This document shows, one piece after another, positions 22,339 through 34,830 of a DNA stretch of 64,000 nt (the first letter of the stretch is position 1; each line of letters opens with the position of its first letter). Below the pieces are notes generated by a model. It worked only from the letters and a program-made list of their open reading frames with translations. It was not told the origin of the DNA and did no database searches. The stretch spans positions 194,454,195 through 194,518,194 of the forward strand of contig NC_081415.1 in NCBI RefSeq assembly GCF_030272615.1, written 5' to 3'. Both the position numbers and the translations under genes were made by a program. This stretch comes from Cryptomeria japonica. Lineage: Eukaryota > Streptophyta > Pinopsida > Cupressales > Cupressaceae.

Positions 22339-24905
22339 TCAAGTCCTAAGTATAGGAAATTTATTTTTATACTCAGAAATGTAAAGTTTTAACAGTTTTA
22401 ATTCATTTTGTGAGCACAAAACTTTAAAGATCAGTAATTGTGGGTTTTCATTATGATCGTGATCTACCCACAAACATGTTGGTATTCTCCCCACCTCATA
22501 TTCAAATACAAAGTAATCAATACATGGAGGGAAAAGGAAAGAAGCCACTTGATTTGATTGTGTTGTAGGTGCATTCTCTCACATAGCAACTTCATCATTA
22601 TGAGGTCCTAGCTCAAGGGGCAACTTTTATTCCCGCTCAGGTTCATACATGTCAAGAGAAAGAACATCCATTAGTAATGTGATATACTGGTCATCAACAT
22701 TAACTTTAACTTTTCATACATCATTATCATGAGGACCAACACCAAGTAGTGAATTGGGACACTTAACTTCCAATGGATTGTTAACTTCAAACCCCTCTTC
22801 TAGTAAGCCAAAATCTTTAAGTTCATCATTCTCTAGATTATTAAAATCATAATTTTTATCTTTAGCCTTACCTACCATGACAATCTCCCAAGTCATTACA
22901 AAGTCTGGACAACTTACCTCAGAATGTGATTTCAAAGGATGAATCCTACATGAATCACATGTTACAAAATCTAGCATGTTTTGTGAGCAACTATGACTAC
23001 TCATCTCTATGACAAGTTCAGACACGAGATTCATTTTCCTTTCCATTTCTTCTAGTGAGCTAGGTTGCATTCTATATTTTCCTTGCGAAGTTTGAAACTC
23101 CTCTTCATGATGTACAACATCAATTCCCTACACAAAATCATCAGCATTAGCAATTTCATTACCAAGGTTATGAGTAACTAATGAATAAGATATTTCTCTT
23201 GAAAGCCCATTGGAATGTGTGAAAGTAAATGAAGACTTCCCTATTTCATGTTGTTGATCTTGGTGAAGAGCTTCCATTTCTGACTTTGTCTCTTCCATAC
23301 ACTTTTCACTTCCTTGCACTCCTTGAACTTGGAACATATCACAAACACTTTGTTGCAATAAGAGGTTAGTCTCATGTATGTATGCATTTTCATTGTTATT
23401 TTTCATAACTTCCAACTTTCTCTCATGACCAACACAAACCTGATCTAGACATTCATCAAATTTTTTTTAACAAGTTTGAATGCGGCTTTGAGTTATTTCA
23501 ATGTCTGTATCAAAAGTCTTAATGTTTAAGTCATTGTTATGAATAGGGAAGAGGTCTTCCACTACTTCGTCCAAGAATATATTACATTCTCTTCCATTGT
23601 TAATACTTTCTTCAACCAAATGATTACTTATACATTCCAATGAGTAACTCATATGATCCTTGGTCATGAAAACATCCTCAAGCACATAACCTTTGTCAAA
23701 ACAAGTCAACTTATTATTATTATTCTCAATCACTTCCAAATCTTCTCTAATATCACATTCCTTTCTTATGAAATCCATACCAAGATCAACATTATCAACC
23801 TCTAAACATGAAAGATTATCATTCACAACTTTATCCAAGAAATCATCCTTTATTGAATCATCTTCATTACAAATCAAATCCATACCCAAACCGAGTTCAA
23901 CCTCACCATGTGGGACTAATTTAATACTCATTTGATCACGAGAAGAAGAGTTGGGCATTAACATACTAGCTTTGTCTTTGCTTGTAGTGATTTCTCCATC
24001 ATGTTGGTCTTTGCCAATCAACTCCTTATGAGTTTTTGGTTGTGATTCTTCTTGAGGTATATACGATAGGAATTTCTCTATGAATTCATTTGTAAGGTCC
24101 CAATGGTCTTCTGCTGGAGTGAATACTTCGGTGAATTTGATTTCCTCCTTCAAGTATAAGTTCATTCTCTCAAGGAAAACAAAACAACTAGCTTCACAAT
24201 ACTTGTTTGTGAGGTGTATTTTATAGCCACCTACTAATGCAATATCAACCACACACTTGGAAACACTCATTTATTTCAAACATCAATTCAAGCTACTATG
24301 TGCAAATAGAATGTCTTCCAAGGAATACAAAATTTTCTTAGCTTTGTTTAGTGATTGGTTACTATGGAAATCATGTTGAGAATGAACATGAAACTTTTTA
24401 CTTGTTGATTCTCCATTGCAACAATGTTGGGGCAGTGTTGTCGATATTTGAAAACCAGTGGGACTGTCATTCCTTACTCGAATCACATCAAGATTAATCA
24501 TCAATTCAGCTTCTTTATTCAACAAATCCGAACACCAATCAACATTATTTTTACATGGTAAATTTTAAATTCAAAATATCTCTCATGTTCATTGATAGAG
24601 GAAGGCATAAACACCACCTTACTAGCTTCATATGTACTTGTCATAAGTTCTCTACTATGATGGCTTTCATCTAGAAAATTGCCTTCATGAGTGAATGGTT
24701 GTGAATCCTCTTGTGCCTTAAATAGTAGGAGTTGTTCTCTCAACTCATTTGTCAACTTGAGGTCCCAATGATCTTCTAGGGGAGTGAATACATCCTCAAT
24801 TTTAATCATGTGTTTCAAATATCTATCCAATCTCTCAACAAAAACACAACAATTAATCTCATAATGTTTGTTTGTGTAGTGTATTTTGTTGGTATTATGG
24901 ATGAC
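22339..24905 (-). pseudogene. Unrecognised acidic protein remnant with duplicated module
   Basis: Consecutive minus-strand frames (about 24905 down to 22339, broken by stops) form one decayed coding region; the longest pieces are 23467-24270 (267 residues) and 22714-23070. Two related modules start at about 24890 and 24225, 667 bp apart: KIHYTNKHYEINCCVFVERL...DVFTPLEDHWDL and KIHLTNKYCEASCFVFLERM...EVFTPAEDHWDL, each followed by SQP.TH.E. The remainder is Asp/Glu-rich. No catalytic motif or known domain is recognised. It lies just upstream of the element M 5' LTR and may belong to an older disrupted element. Confidence 0.45.
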
Positions 24906-25237
24906 TTCATCATGTGTTGCATTGGTTTTGTCATTGATGTCGACACTTATCTTTCTGGAGGTCTACATTGTTGATTTGACACTGGTTATATTGGTTTGTT
25001 GTTGAACCATCACATTGTGGTCCCGTTATGGATATTGTTTTATGCACAGTCATCGGTATATGTTTCACCGGTAGCTTAAGAAGTTGATGATGACTTGTTA
25101 TAATATGGATATCATTTGGATATGTCAAAGACATGGATTGGATGTTTGCACTTGGATTTTTGCATATTTGATTGATTGGGTTCACATATTTTCCTTAACC
25201 GATAGATAGGTCCAGGTTATGAACTGGCATATGATAT
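24906..25237. other. Intergenic, possible old LTR fragment
   Basis: Words such as 'tttgtcattgatgtcgacac' and 'caccggtagc' resemble U3 sequences of plant copia LTRs, but I see no boundaries. No gene. Confidence 0.25.
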
Positions 25238-26697
25238 TGTAGTCACATAAATCTGTCCATTTAATTAAATGAATATTTACTATTTATTTGATTAATAAAC
25301 CCACTAGCCAACAATTAATTAAATTAACATTTAATTAATTCATCTTCAATCATTCTCCTATTAATTAAATAAAATAATGAATTTATTTTAATTAATTCAT
25401 TACACCAAATTCACAATCAATTAAATGAATAAAATCCTATTTATTTAATTTAATCCCCTTTCCTCTTTTAAATAAACAAATAAATAAATTATTTAAATCA
25501 ATAAAACTCCCCCCCACTTGCATTTTCCTAAAAATGCAAGTTGCAACCACAAGTTGAAAGAAATTAATTTTATTTCAATTTAAATCCTATTTTCCCTCAC
25601 CCACCAAACCCACTTGCAATTCTAAATCCCCTTCTGGACCCTTCTAACCAGTTTCTAATCATTCCTAATTAGCCTAATCTATCCCCTAAATATTGTCACA
25701 TTCCTATTCAACTTGAAGTCACTTCTCAAAGTCTCCAAAGTCTTTGAAAAACATTTAATGCTTTATGTATTCAACAATCTAACCTCTAAAGTATTCCAAA
25801 CCACTAATGGCTCTTACATGACCATTACTCGCTCTTACATAACCATTTATGTTTAAATCCACTTGCTTCGATGGTTAGAGACTTTACCTGTAACTCAACC
25901 CTCATGTAACCCATGTGTCTCCTCAAGCATTTATTGCTTTGACCATGGTTATCCTCACTAACTCTTGCAAAAGAGTTTCTCCATTGGATAAAGGCATTAT
26001 TCCTTGAATAATGAATTTATTCACTCAACTCAACATTAACCTTACCTCCCAAGTTAACCCTCAAGTCATGTCAAGCATTTAATGCTTCTTCTCTCTCCCC
26101 TCAACCCATCTCATGTTGACATTTGTCATCCTAGGATTGGGTTGAAAGTCCTCACATGGATCTTAAACCCTTCAATCTCGACCCTTGTTGAGATTTCTCA
26201 TTCTCAACCATCCATTTCTCCATTTTACCTATAAATAGAGCTCATTTCTTCATAATCCACATCCTGAAAACTTGTATGCATTTAACCTATAGTGAAATTT
26301 AGAGAGAACTTAGCATAAGCATTTACATTTACTCTATTGGACTAAAATCAATACTAGATTAGATAATAGTTTCCTTTCTAGCTTGTTCACATTTTCATAC
26401 TTTCACAATCATATCATAATCTTGAATCTCCATAGTAGTACACAGCTGAGAGCTACACTCATGTGGAACTTGGAGAGGAGAGGAACAAGGGAGGAGCAAC
26501 TATGAGCATCTTGGTTAGCATTTGGAGGAGCATAGTTTATCTATTCTATGTTTGTATGCTTTTTATTTCATGCTCGATATCTCTTTGGATATGCCTATTT
26601 AGAATAATATTTGGTTGCTAACACTAACATTTGCTTCTTGTGTTCTTGTGTGTGTTTCCATCAAGCCATATTTTCTAATCCTTTTTGCGGAGCATCA
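25238..26697 (+). mobile_element. 5' LTR of element M (Ty3/gypsy, Tat-like)
   Basis: It starts TGTAGTCACATAAAT, ends CATCA two bases before the primer-binding site, and is about 1460 bp long. U3 begins with alternating 'aattaaat' and 'tttattta' blocks to about 25500, then cccccccacttgcattttcc. The TATA box ctataaatag is at 26229-26238. It is related in order and wording to LTR B (44166 on) but too different to be its twin from a single recent insertion. Confidence 0.75.
26229..26238 (+). promoter_or_regulatory. TATA box of element M LTR
   Basis: ctataaatag followed by agctcatttc, in the same context as LTR A. It is the presumed promoter for the genomic RNA of the element. Confidence 0.6.
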
Positions 26698-26699
26698 TT

Positions 26700-26742
26700 T
26701 GGTGAACCTGACATGAATCGAACATGCAACCTTTTGATATGA
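26700..26742 (+). other. Primer-binding site complementary to tRNA-Trp
   Basis: TGGTGAACCTGACATG... is complementary to the 3' end of plant tRNA-Trp(CCA): CCA tail, discriminator, acceptor strand, T arm. Similarity continues through the variable loop into the anticodon stem (aaccttttgatatg), about 42 bases with some five differences. The first three differences are C-to-T or G-to-A at CpG sites of the tRNA complement. This is where the tRNA would prime minus-strand synthesis. The tRNA sequence is from memory of Arabidopsis tRNA-Trp. Confidence 0.75.
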
Positions 26743-26789
26743 TTTTTTTCAAAACTACTAACTTTTTCATGATTTGAATTGACACACAA

Positions 26790-27130
26790 GTTACGTTTTA
26801 GTGCTTTCGTTCATGCTCTAGTGTCTTTTAAAGTTGGTACTTTAGTGCTATTGTTTCTAATAATAGCGCTATTGTCTCTCAACTAGCGCTATTGTCGGTC
26901 TTTTAGCGCTATTGACCATTGAATAGCGTTATCATTCTTAGTTTTAGCACTTTCGGCTCTTTGTTCGCCAGGATTAATTTTGTCTAATAGAGTTCTTTAA
27001 GTGCTATTGGTTCTTCTTTTAGTGTGTTTGCATTTCTTTTAGTGCTTTCATGTGTTATTTACCACTTTCATGTTAAATAGCGCTTTTGTTTCCACACAGA
27101 GTAGAGCTATTGTAATAGAGAGTTGTATAG
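26790..27130 (+). repeat. Minisatellite with tagcgctattg core
   Basis: About a dozen degenerate copies of (t)tagygctattg or agtgctttc, spaced around 25-30 bp. The GCGCT-type core resembles the cores in the minisatellites at 19440-19615 and 43240-43600. Confidence 0.7.
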
Positions 27131-27227
27131 AAATTAAGTTTAGGAAGTCAATTAATTTATGTTGCTAACTTTTTCTTTTAAGTTAGGATAAATAAATTCA
27201 CTTTCTTTTCTTAAAGTTAAAATGAAA

Positions 27228-27490
27228 CTTCAAACTTCATTTTTGGCGCTTAAAATCAATAAGACAAACTTTTCTTTTCTTGCAAGTTAGTAAAACAAAA
27301 CTTCATTTTGGTGCTTAAAATCAACTTCAAACTTCATTTTTGGTGCTTAAAATCAACAAGACAAACTTTGGTTTTCTTGCAAGTTAGGAAACAAAACTTC
27401 ATTTTGGTGCTTAAAATCAACTTCAAACTTCATTTTTGGTGCTTAAAAATCAACAAAGAAAATTTTATTTTCTTGCATCAACTTAAAGAA
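27228..27490 (+). repeat. ~97-bp tandem repeat in element M leader
   Basis: Units start at 27228, 27325 and 27421 with cttcaaacttcatttttgg, then gcttaaaatcaa; two full units and a partial third. Confidence 0.85.
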
Positions 27491-29535
27491 ATTCACAATC
27501 AACACTTCATTTTGGGCAAACTAAAAAGAACAAACCATTTTTCCTTCAAGTTCAAAAATGATTTTACTTCAAGAAAGATGTGTTTTGAATTTAGTTGACC
27601 AGGATTTCAAATTCTTAGACTACAAAACATTTTGCCTTTGAAGTCAAAAAGAATACCATGATTGTTGGAGCAACATCTTCAAATAGTTAGATCACATTGC
27701 GATAAAAATCAGTTAAAAAGAACAAGTGTTTTTGGTGATTGGCACACTTATGCAAAGTTTTTCAAGTGGTCCTACTTCTAACACACACTATCCTCTCCCT
27801 TGGCTTTTGTGGTCCTAGGTGCAAGAGAAAATTGTTAGTAACACTCAAAGTTTATCTTTTTAAGAGAGGCCTGCCAAGAGACACATCACTCTTGGGAATG
27901 ACCTCGTGAGGTAAATGCTTCGAGCTACTATAGAAATCAGTTGTGAGTGAAATTTGTAGCCTTGGGTATAGTTGTTCCTACAATGTAACTTGCCAAAAGG
28001 ACAAATGGACCCCACCACAAGTTACAAGGCTCTTTAGTCAGTCACTGCAGAATGAACTTATGTCCAAAAACATCAAAAATTACTAGACACCTTTTTATGT
28101 AGAAACCCACCCATTCTATAGATTGAGAATATTTGTGATAAATTCAGTGAAAGAGTATAGATGGTTTTTCTCCCAAGATACTCACCGTACATATTTCTTT
28201 GATTAGAAACATAGCTTTTTGAAAGGCTACTTGTAGCTTGATATAAGTGGTGACTCCCCCATCATAGGGATCATCTATTTGTTATGCTCGTGCAAGACTT
28301 AGTATATCACATCCTTACCTACCACAATGTGATTCATAAGGTTTGTACTACCAAAGTTGAAGAAATATCAAGATGTGGGCTGAAATTATCGCAACTGGCC
28401 ATTTGACCTTAGGGATAAAGTGTGTTTGAAGTGTCTTCATTTTGTGTCAAGACCAGTGATAAATTGAGCTGACTTCAGGATTTTTGGAAAAACATACACA
28501 AAAACATTTGGAAAAAAGGGTCAAAAAGTTCAAAGATTGGGTTGATTTAGAGCCACACTTATTTGTGCCTTTTTGAGGCAACATTATTGTGTTTGTGTGC
28601 TTGCTCTATTTTCTTGTCAAAGAAAATCACAACCAATTCAAAAACAAGTATTCATTCAACACAAAATTTTCAACACCAACATTTGGCAACAATAAAAAAC
28701 AAAGTGCAGAAATAAATATCAAATTATATGACCATCCTTCACATTTTGAGAAAGAGGAATCTTCATCAACTTATCGATTTGAAGAAAAGACCATTGAGCT
28801 CAACGGATTTCATCAAAAGAAGGAAATTTTTCTATCTCAATAGACAAATTTTTGTCTCACACAGAGCCTTCTTGCATCATATGCATCTATATCTTCAAGG
28901 AAAATCCAATGAGTTTGATCAAAAGTCTTTAAACTGAAGAGCTTTTACTCAATATAGAGCTTTGCATTATCATAAAAAAAGGGAGGCAAAATCAATCCTG
29001 CCTTATTTCGAGACATTTGCATCACATATAACATAACTCGGGAAGAGCCACCAACCCTCGAAAGAGAAAAGGAAGAATTTGTCCCATTTGTAACACAAAG
29101 TTTTTATTGAAGTTAACATTCCATCCATTCTAACATTCATACATCATCAATCCATTCCAACTCTCAAAATATAAAGAGGTCTTGTCCTAAGTTCTTTTTC
29201 GATATTGCTTGAATACAAAACAACACATCACTTTTTAAGAGTGTCTCTACATCTAGGATAAACTCATCTTAAGAGGCATTTCTACACAAGTTAAAACTAG
29301 TCTATGAGTGCATCCTCTCATTACTAGATAGCTTGGTCTATAACACATCTCAGGCCTCTCTATACCTTATCATATCAAACATTGTCAACACAACAAGCAA
29401 TTCATAGGACTTTGGTAACATCTACCTTTAGTGCTAGAGATCCATATGCAAAATAGTTCACCAAACATTTATCTCTCATTCCATCACCAACTCATAATCA
29501 TTTTCACCAAACTTCAACAACAACTTTCAAATAAA

Positions 29536-31484
29536 ATGGCTCAAACTAGATCAAGGCCTAGACAACTAGAAATCAAAGAGGAAGAGGAGGAAAATCTCAA
29601 TGAATTCCAAGAAGCCCTTGGAGGAAACACAAATGATGAAAATCCTAGTACTCCCACTCTTGAAGCAATAGAAAGGGCACAACACAACCCCCTCTTCAAT
29701 TGACTTTTCGATGAAATCCTCAAGAACAACACTGATGCTCACTTTTTATGACTTGCCTAAGAGGGAGCCAAACTACCCTGTGATTTTGATACTACACAAT
29801 TATGGCAAGTATTGGAACACCATAGTCGTAATGAGGGTGGAAGAGGTCGAGATAACTTCAGATATGACCTTCACCAAGGAAATCCCCCACCTCCTCCTCC
29901 TCCTAATGACATTGACATGTTGCAGCAACAAGTCGAGAATTTATCCCAACAACTCCACAGTGGTGTGAAAACTACCCAATTTTCACTTAATGATATTTCT
30001 CCCTACCCTCAAGATCATGTCAGGGAATTTCATTTAGCTTGCCTAGAAGTGGCATATGAAGACACATATCTAATGTGCCTCTTTCCTTGGAGTTTGGGAG
30101 GGACAACCACACAATGGTTTTCCTGACTAATAGGCAGCATTAGGACATTCGAAGAACTAGTCCAAAAGTTCATCACACATTATTCACATAACATTGAATG
30201 TGATGTCACCATGGCAGATCTATGTAACAACAAGCAAAAACTAGGGGAGCTATTTTCAGCTTTCCTGCAATGATGGCAACAAATGTCTAGGAGACATTCT
30301 CTTCAGTTACCTGAACGAGAAGTAGTGGAAATATTTATTTCCAACTTGAACAAAGAAACATAATTTCATCTAGATATGAAAGGCGCAGAGTCCTTTAATG
30401 ACATGATCACCCAAGATTTAAAATGTGAACGGACCCTCATCAAAAAGGGGCTTATCAAGATATACAATGAACCAGAAGATGGCCCTCATGCGCGTTTCAA
30501 TAGTGATAAACCCAACTTCTAGAATAAAAATAAAAACATCATCAATGACGGGGTTGTAGATGCAAGGACTATCAAGAGTGCACAACCTGTGGTGCGATTT
30601 GCGGGGCAAAATCACCCTCCTAAGAACAACACGGTTGCTCCCCTACCAAATCAAGGATGCAATGTACCAAGAGGAACCGAGACAACGACAACAAAATTAT
30701 AAACCAAAATGTACCTACACTCCCTTAGGGGAACCTATTGAAATAGTGTTATGTCAAATGGTCTATTACGAACCTCGGGTCAAACCTCCATGGTGGAGGG
30801 ATAATGAACATTGCGAACTCCATCAAGGGAAAAGGCATAAAATAAGTAACTGTCATAGATTGAAAAATCTTGTTCAAGATCTTATTGATAGAGGAGAGAT
30901 TGAAATTGAAGGACACGACTCAAAAACATCAAATAATGATCATCTCATGTTTAAGAATCCACTTCCATCACAAGATCAAAGGGGTCCTTCTACATCAGGA
31001 CAAAACACAGATACCAATGGTTATACACAAGCCACCTATAATTACACTATGAATCACCTATATGACGCCAATAAACAAATTGCAACCATTACCATCAAAG
31101 ATCCAAGCCCTACCTACAATGTTGTTACGTGTCATAGAAAGATCACCATTAAAGAAGCTCCACAAGACAACCTCCATCCCAAAGCAGTATAACCTTGTGG
31201 AACAGTTAGATAAGATGCCTGCACTTATATCCATCTTAGAGCTTTTTCACCTATCCCCGTCCAATAAAACAATCTTGCATCAAGCTCTCTGAGAGGCATC
31301 AGTCCTTGCCAATCTAAATACATATCAATTTCAAGCTATGGTTGGTAGTCTAAGGTCATCACCATGTCTCACTTTCCCTAAAAGTGACAATACATCCTTC
31401 CAACAACCTCATAACACCTCACTCCATATTGAAGGATTTATCAACCAACACAGAATCAAGTGAGTATTGATTGACAATAGAGTT
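29536..31484 (+). pseudogene. gag1 of element M
   Basis: The start MAQTRSRPRQLEIKEEEEEN at 29536 is a good Gag N-terminus; the upstream in-frame Met at 29431 adds a less likely leader. Next come a coiled-coil-like segment (DIDMLQQQVENLSQQL), the retrotransposon gag domain (VREFHLACLEVAYEDTYLMC; IRTFEELVQKFITHYSHNI, 30000-30250), REVVEIFISNLNKET, and a zinc knuckle CELHQGKRHKISNC at about 30803-30844. A linker (IPKQYNLVEQLDKMPALISI) follows, and the first protease residues (VLIDNRVG) at about 31465, where the protease breaks off. In-frame stops at several places make it inactive. Confidence 0.8.
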
Positions 31485-32640
31485 GGCATAACATAACAAA
31501 TCCAAACACTGCAAAGATAAATACAGGACATGCAACAAGGAGCTACATTGCGCTAGTCATTGGAAAAAATTTATCCTTATCCTTTTGATAGGAGGTTCAA
31601 TATGATACCTTTTCCCCAAAATTTAGACATACCAAAGCATGACAAATACAATGGTAAAAGTGATCGTCACGATCATGTTAGGGAATTTTGTACCATGGGT
31701 CTCAAGTTTGCCCATGATGATACTTAATGAGATTATTCCCAAGAATTTTGGGAGGGCAAACAATGGAGTAGTTGTCTAAACTTACACCTCCCATTAGATC
31801 ATTTGATGAGTTGGTAAATAAATTTATCACATAATACTCCTATAACATTCAACATGCAATCATCATGATGGATGTATGTAACACCAAACAAAAGAACAAT
31901 GAGACATTCATGATGTTTCTTCAACAACGGAGACGTATGGTTTCAAGATATCTTTGAGATGTGCCTAAAAAAGGAAAATATGGAAATCTTCATTGATAAT
32001 CTAAATAGTGAGATAATTTATCGACTCAAAATCCAATGCGTACCATCTTTTGGCAGGTTGATAGAGAATGAAATCCAAGTAGAGGAAGCCTGCATCAAGA
32101 AAGGAACCTTAAAGCTATTTGTGGAAGGTGTGGGTTCATCAAACACTATTTCCTTCATCAACAACACTTTGGACAAATCCAAATTTTGGACAAGGAACAA
32201 AAACACTATTAATGATGGAATAGTGGATGCTAACAATGCGAAGTCTAAACAACTAGTTTTGGCTTTATCAGGCATCCCACCATCCAACAAAGATCAAAAA
32301 AGTGTGAACCAAGGCACTAAGGAAATCCAAAATCAAACACAAACAAAAACTACCAAGGCAACAACACTAATCAAGGAAATAATACAAACCAAAGAGGCAA
32401 CATCAACACCTTCCCATCTCAACACATTTACACACCCTTAGGGAAAACCTTAGAATCAACATTTTGAGAACTATTGGAAAACAAGATCAATACATTACCA
32501 GCAAGGAGCAACTATGAACCTCAGATCAAACCATCTTGGTGGAATGACTCATGTTTTTGTGATTTTCATTGAAACAAAGGACATCACAAAAATAATTGCG
32601 TGAGGCTGAAAAACATCATTCAAGACATGATTGATAGAGG
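31485..32640 (+). pseudogene. gag2 of element M
   Basis: It begins with QIQTLQR-type helix and PYPFDRRFNMIPFPQNLDI, then VREFCTMGLKFAHDDTY, and IRSFDELVNKFIT plus NIQHAIIMMDVCNTKQKNNE (capsid core). ENMEIFIDNLNSEIIYRL and EIQVEEACIKKGTLKLF follow, then an Asn/Lys/Thr-rich tether and a zinc knuckle CDFH-stop-NKGHHKNNC at about 32556-32600. Each block has a counterpart in gag1, so the two are paralogues in tandem, not one long gag. It probably arose by joining two related elements. Confidence 0.8.
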
Positions 32641-33395
32641 TGACTTAATAATTGATAATCACAAAACAAATGGTTACCATGAAGCCTTTAAAAATGCTAT
32701 TCCAAATTACAAAAAGGGAGGAGCTTCATCATCCAATGATACCAGAGGAGCTCATATAAATCACATATACAACAACACCATCAATCACATATAAATAAAT
32801 GACAACCAAGTGAATTTCATTAAAATCAAGAGAAAACATGAACATGAGTCGATCAGTGTGACAACCAAAGCTCAAAAATATGTCTTAAGAGGGAACACAC
32901 CAACATCAACAACTCTCCCCAAGACCCAATACAACCTAGTTGATCAACTGTAGAGAACTCCCCACTCCATATCGAAGTCTTAGTCTATAAACACCGAGTA
33001 AAAAGAGTACTAATAGATGGAGGAGCTGGTCCCAATATTTGTACTTTAAAGCTTATCCATGCGTTAGGCTTCTCTGAGAAGTCTATTGATCCATGCCAAA
33101 AAGATCACCATTAAAACATATGATGATGAAAAAAGGTCATCCAAAGGAAGAGTAATACTACCTATTCAGGTAGGACCCATACAAAAGAGTGCTATGTGCC
33201 AAGTCTTGGACATAGAATTAACATACACTATTCTATTGGGTCAACCTTGGATACATGAAATGCAAGTAGTATCTTCAACATATCACCAATGTATCAACTT
33301 CCCGTTTAATGAACAAGAAATTTCCATATCAGTAGACAATAATCTTTTTCAGCATTGCAATACTATGGGGCACCTGAAGACAACCTAGTTCCACA
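32600..33395 (+). pseudogene. Aspartic protease of element M
   Basis: The gag2 C-terminal helix VRLKNIIQDMIDRGDLIIDN leads into the protease. The active-site strand KRVLIDGGAGPNICTLKLIH is at about 33000-33060 (D-G-G), followed after a frameshift near 33095 by KITIKTYDDEKRSSKGRVIL, and the C-terminal [20 protein letters not shown]. Compared with copy A it has lost ~195 bp of linker between 'gagaactcc' and 'ccactcc' near 32957. Confidence 0.75.
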
Positions 33396-34830
33396 TAACA
33401 TGGAATCCCAAGATTCCTTAGTACCCAATCATCAATAAGAACTCAAGTCTTTATCTATAGACTTCAAGCAAAATATGAAAATCAAGGACCAAGACATGGG
33501 GGAGTATTCGTTTGAACCTTTATGTCTATCAAAATTGCCAACATTACCAAACTCATATGGGCAACCTTCTGCATCAAAACATCACAAAACACAATCCATC
33601 ACCAAGTATGATGGTAAATTTATCCAACTGGGCACACTAGCTACTGAATCAGAAGAGAAATACATCCTTAGTTGGCTATATAAGGATGAAGAAGAAGCTA
33701 GAGCTTGTACCATAGACATGGCCTTATCAACAAAACAATATGGAAACAAATTCTGGATCATGCAATGGATGGGATAGAATGGTAAAGGACCTATTGGCAA
33801 GCACCAAGAAGGCATTACAGAACCCATACGACCTCCTTCAAAATTTGCAAAAGATATGACAGGACTAGGACATGTGCAACAAGTACTGCCTCGACAAAAG
33901 AAAAATAACTATCAAAAACCTCAGTGGAGACCAAAGAAGAAATATGATGAATAATCATGGCAAGAAGTAGTAGGAAAAATAAGGATCGAGTAAGAACATC
34001 AAGACCAAGAGAGACAACAAGCAGAACTAGCCATTCAAAGGGAACAAGCTTCTTACAAGAAAGTGCATCATGTGCAGGAACCTGATCAAACAGAAGTGGA
34101 GCCATCACCCGAAGAAATTTATACTCATTGAGAAGAGACATCGTATGAATAAATGCAACAATTACAAGAAGGTTTCTATTCTAAATCTGAAAAAACTACA
34201 AAACTATTATCAATTGTCAGAGATCTTTTCTCACCATACAACATGCTTGTTAGAAGCAGCAAGATAATCTAGGATAGTCATTCTGAAATAGATTCTTATG
34301 AATATGAGTGGGGTACCTAATCAAAAGTTACTGAAGATATTAAGGTGGATACCATCTACTCCTACACATCCGTTTCTCAAGAGGGACAAGGCTCAAAATC
34401 TCAACCACTTGAATTTGGACCACAACATGTCTACAAAGATAGCGAGAATGAGCAGCGACAATACGAACAAGGCTACATCGAAGATAATACCATCGAAGAC
34501 CTTGACAATATCATAGACTGAACTAGTATCCCAAACAATTACAATAACGCTATCATGACACTTACCGCGACCAATCTGAACCCACCAAATGACTCCTTAC
34601 CGCTCATATTTCCTGACCTCATAGACTGGGAAGAACCTGAACACCATGATCCACCAATATTACCAAACGATGAATTCATTATCCAGTACCTCTTTTTCAT
34701 CAATCCCAAAACATTCTCTACTAGTAAACAAAGTAATGATATCTACAATCCATGGAGTGCCAAGTCTCTCAATCACAAAATTAAGAAAAACAAAGGATCT
34801 AATGGTGAAAACTAGTCAATGGCAGTGTTA
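33396..34830 (+). pseudogene. Protease-RT linker of element M
   Basis: Contains EYSFEPLCLSKLPTLPNSYG, IQLGTLATESEEKYILSWLY, QKPQWRPKKKYDE, QERQQAELAIQREQASYKKV and an acidic region up to 'actagtcaatggc'. This is the part retained in copies A and B. Several stops and frame changes. No catalytic domain; its role in such elements is a spacer of unknown function. Confidence 0.65.

Larger units (their letters stand above)
26743..29535 (+). other. Untranslated leader of element M
   Basis: 2.8 kb between PBS and gag without a convincing ORF. It holds two tandem-repeat patches (26790-27130 and 27228-27490) and T/A-rich sequence. Short frames at 27308-27598 and 28589-28937 follow repeat periods or are low-complexity, and I do not call them genes. 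Long leaders are usual in Tat-type elements. Confidence 0.6.

Noticed and set aside
27308-27598. ORF with repeated MVLKINFKLHFWCLK-like peptide
   Set aside because: It follows the 97-bp tandem repeat and has no protein-like context.
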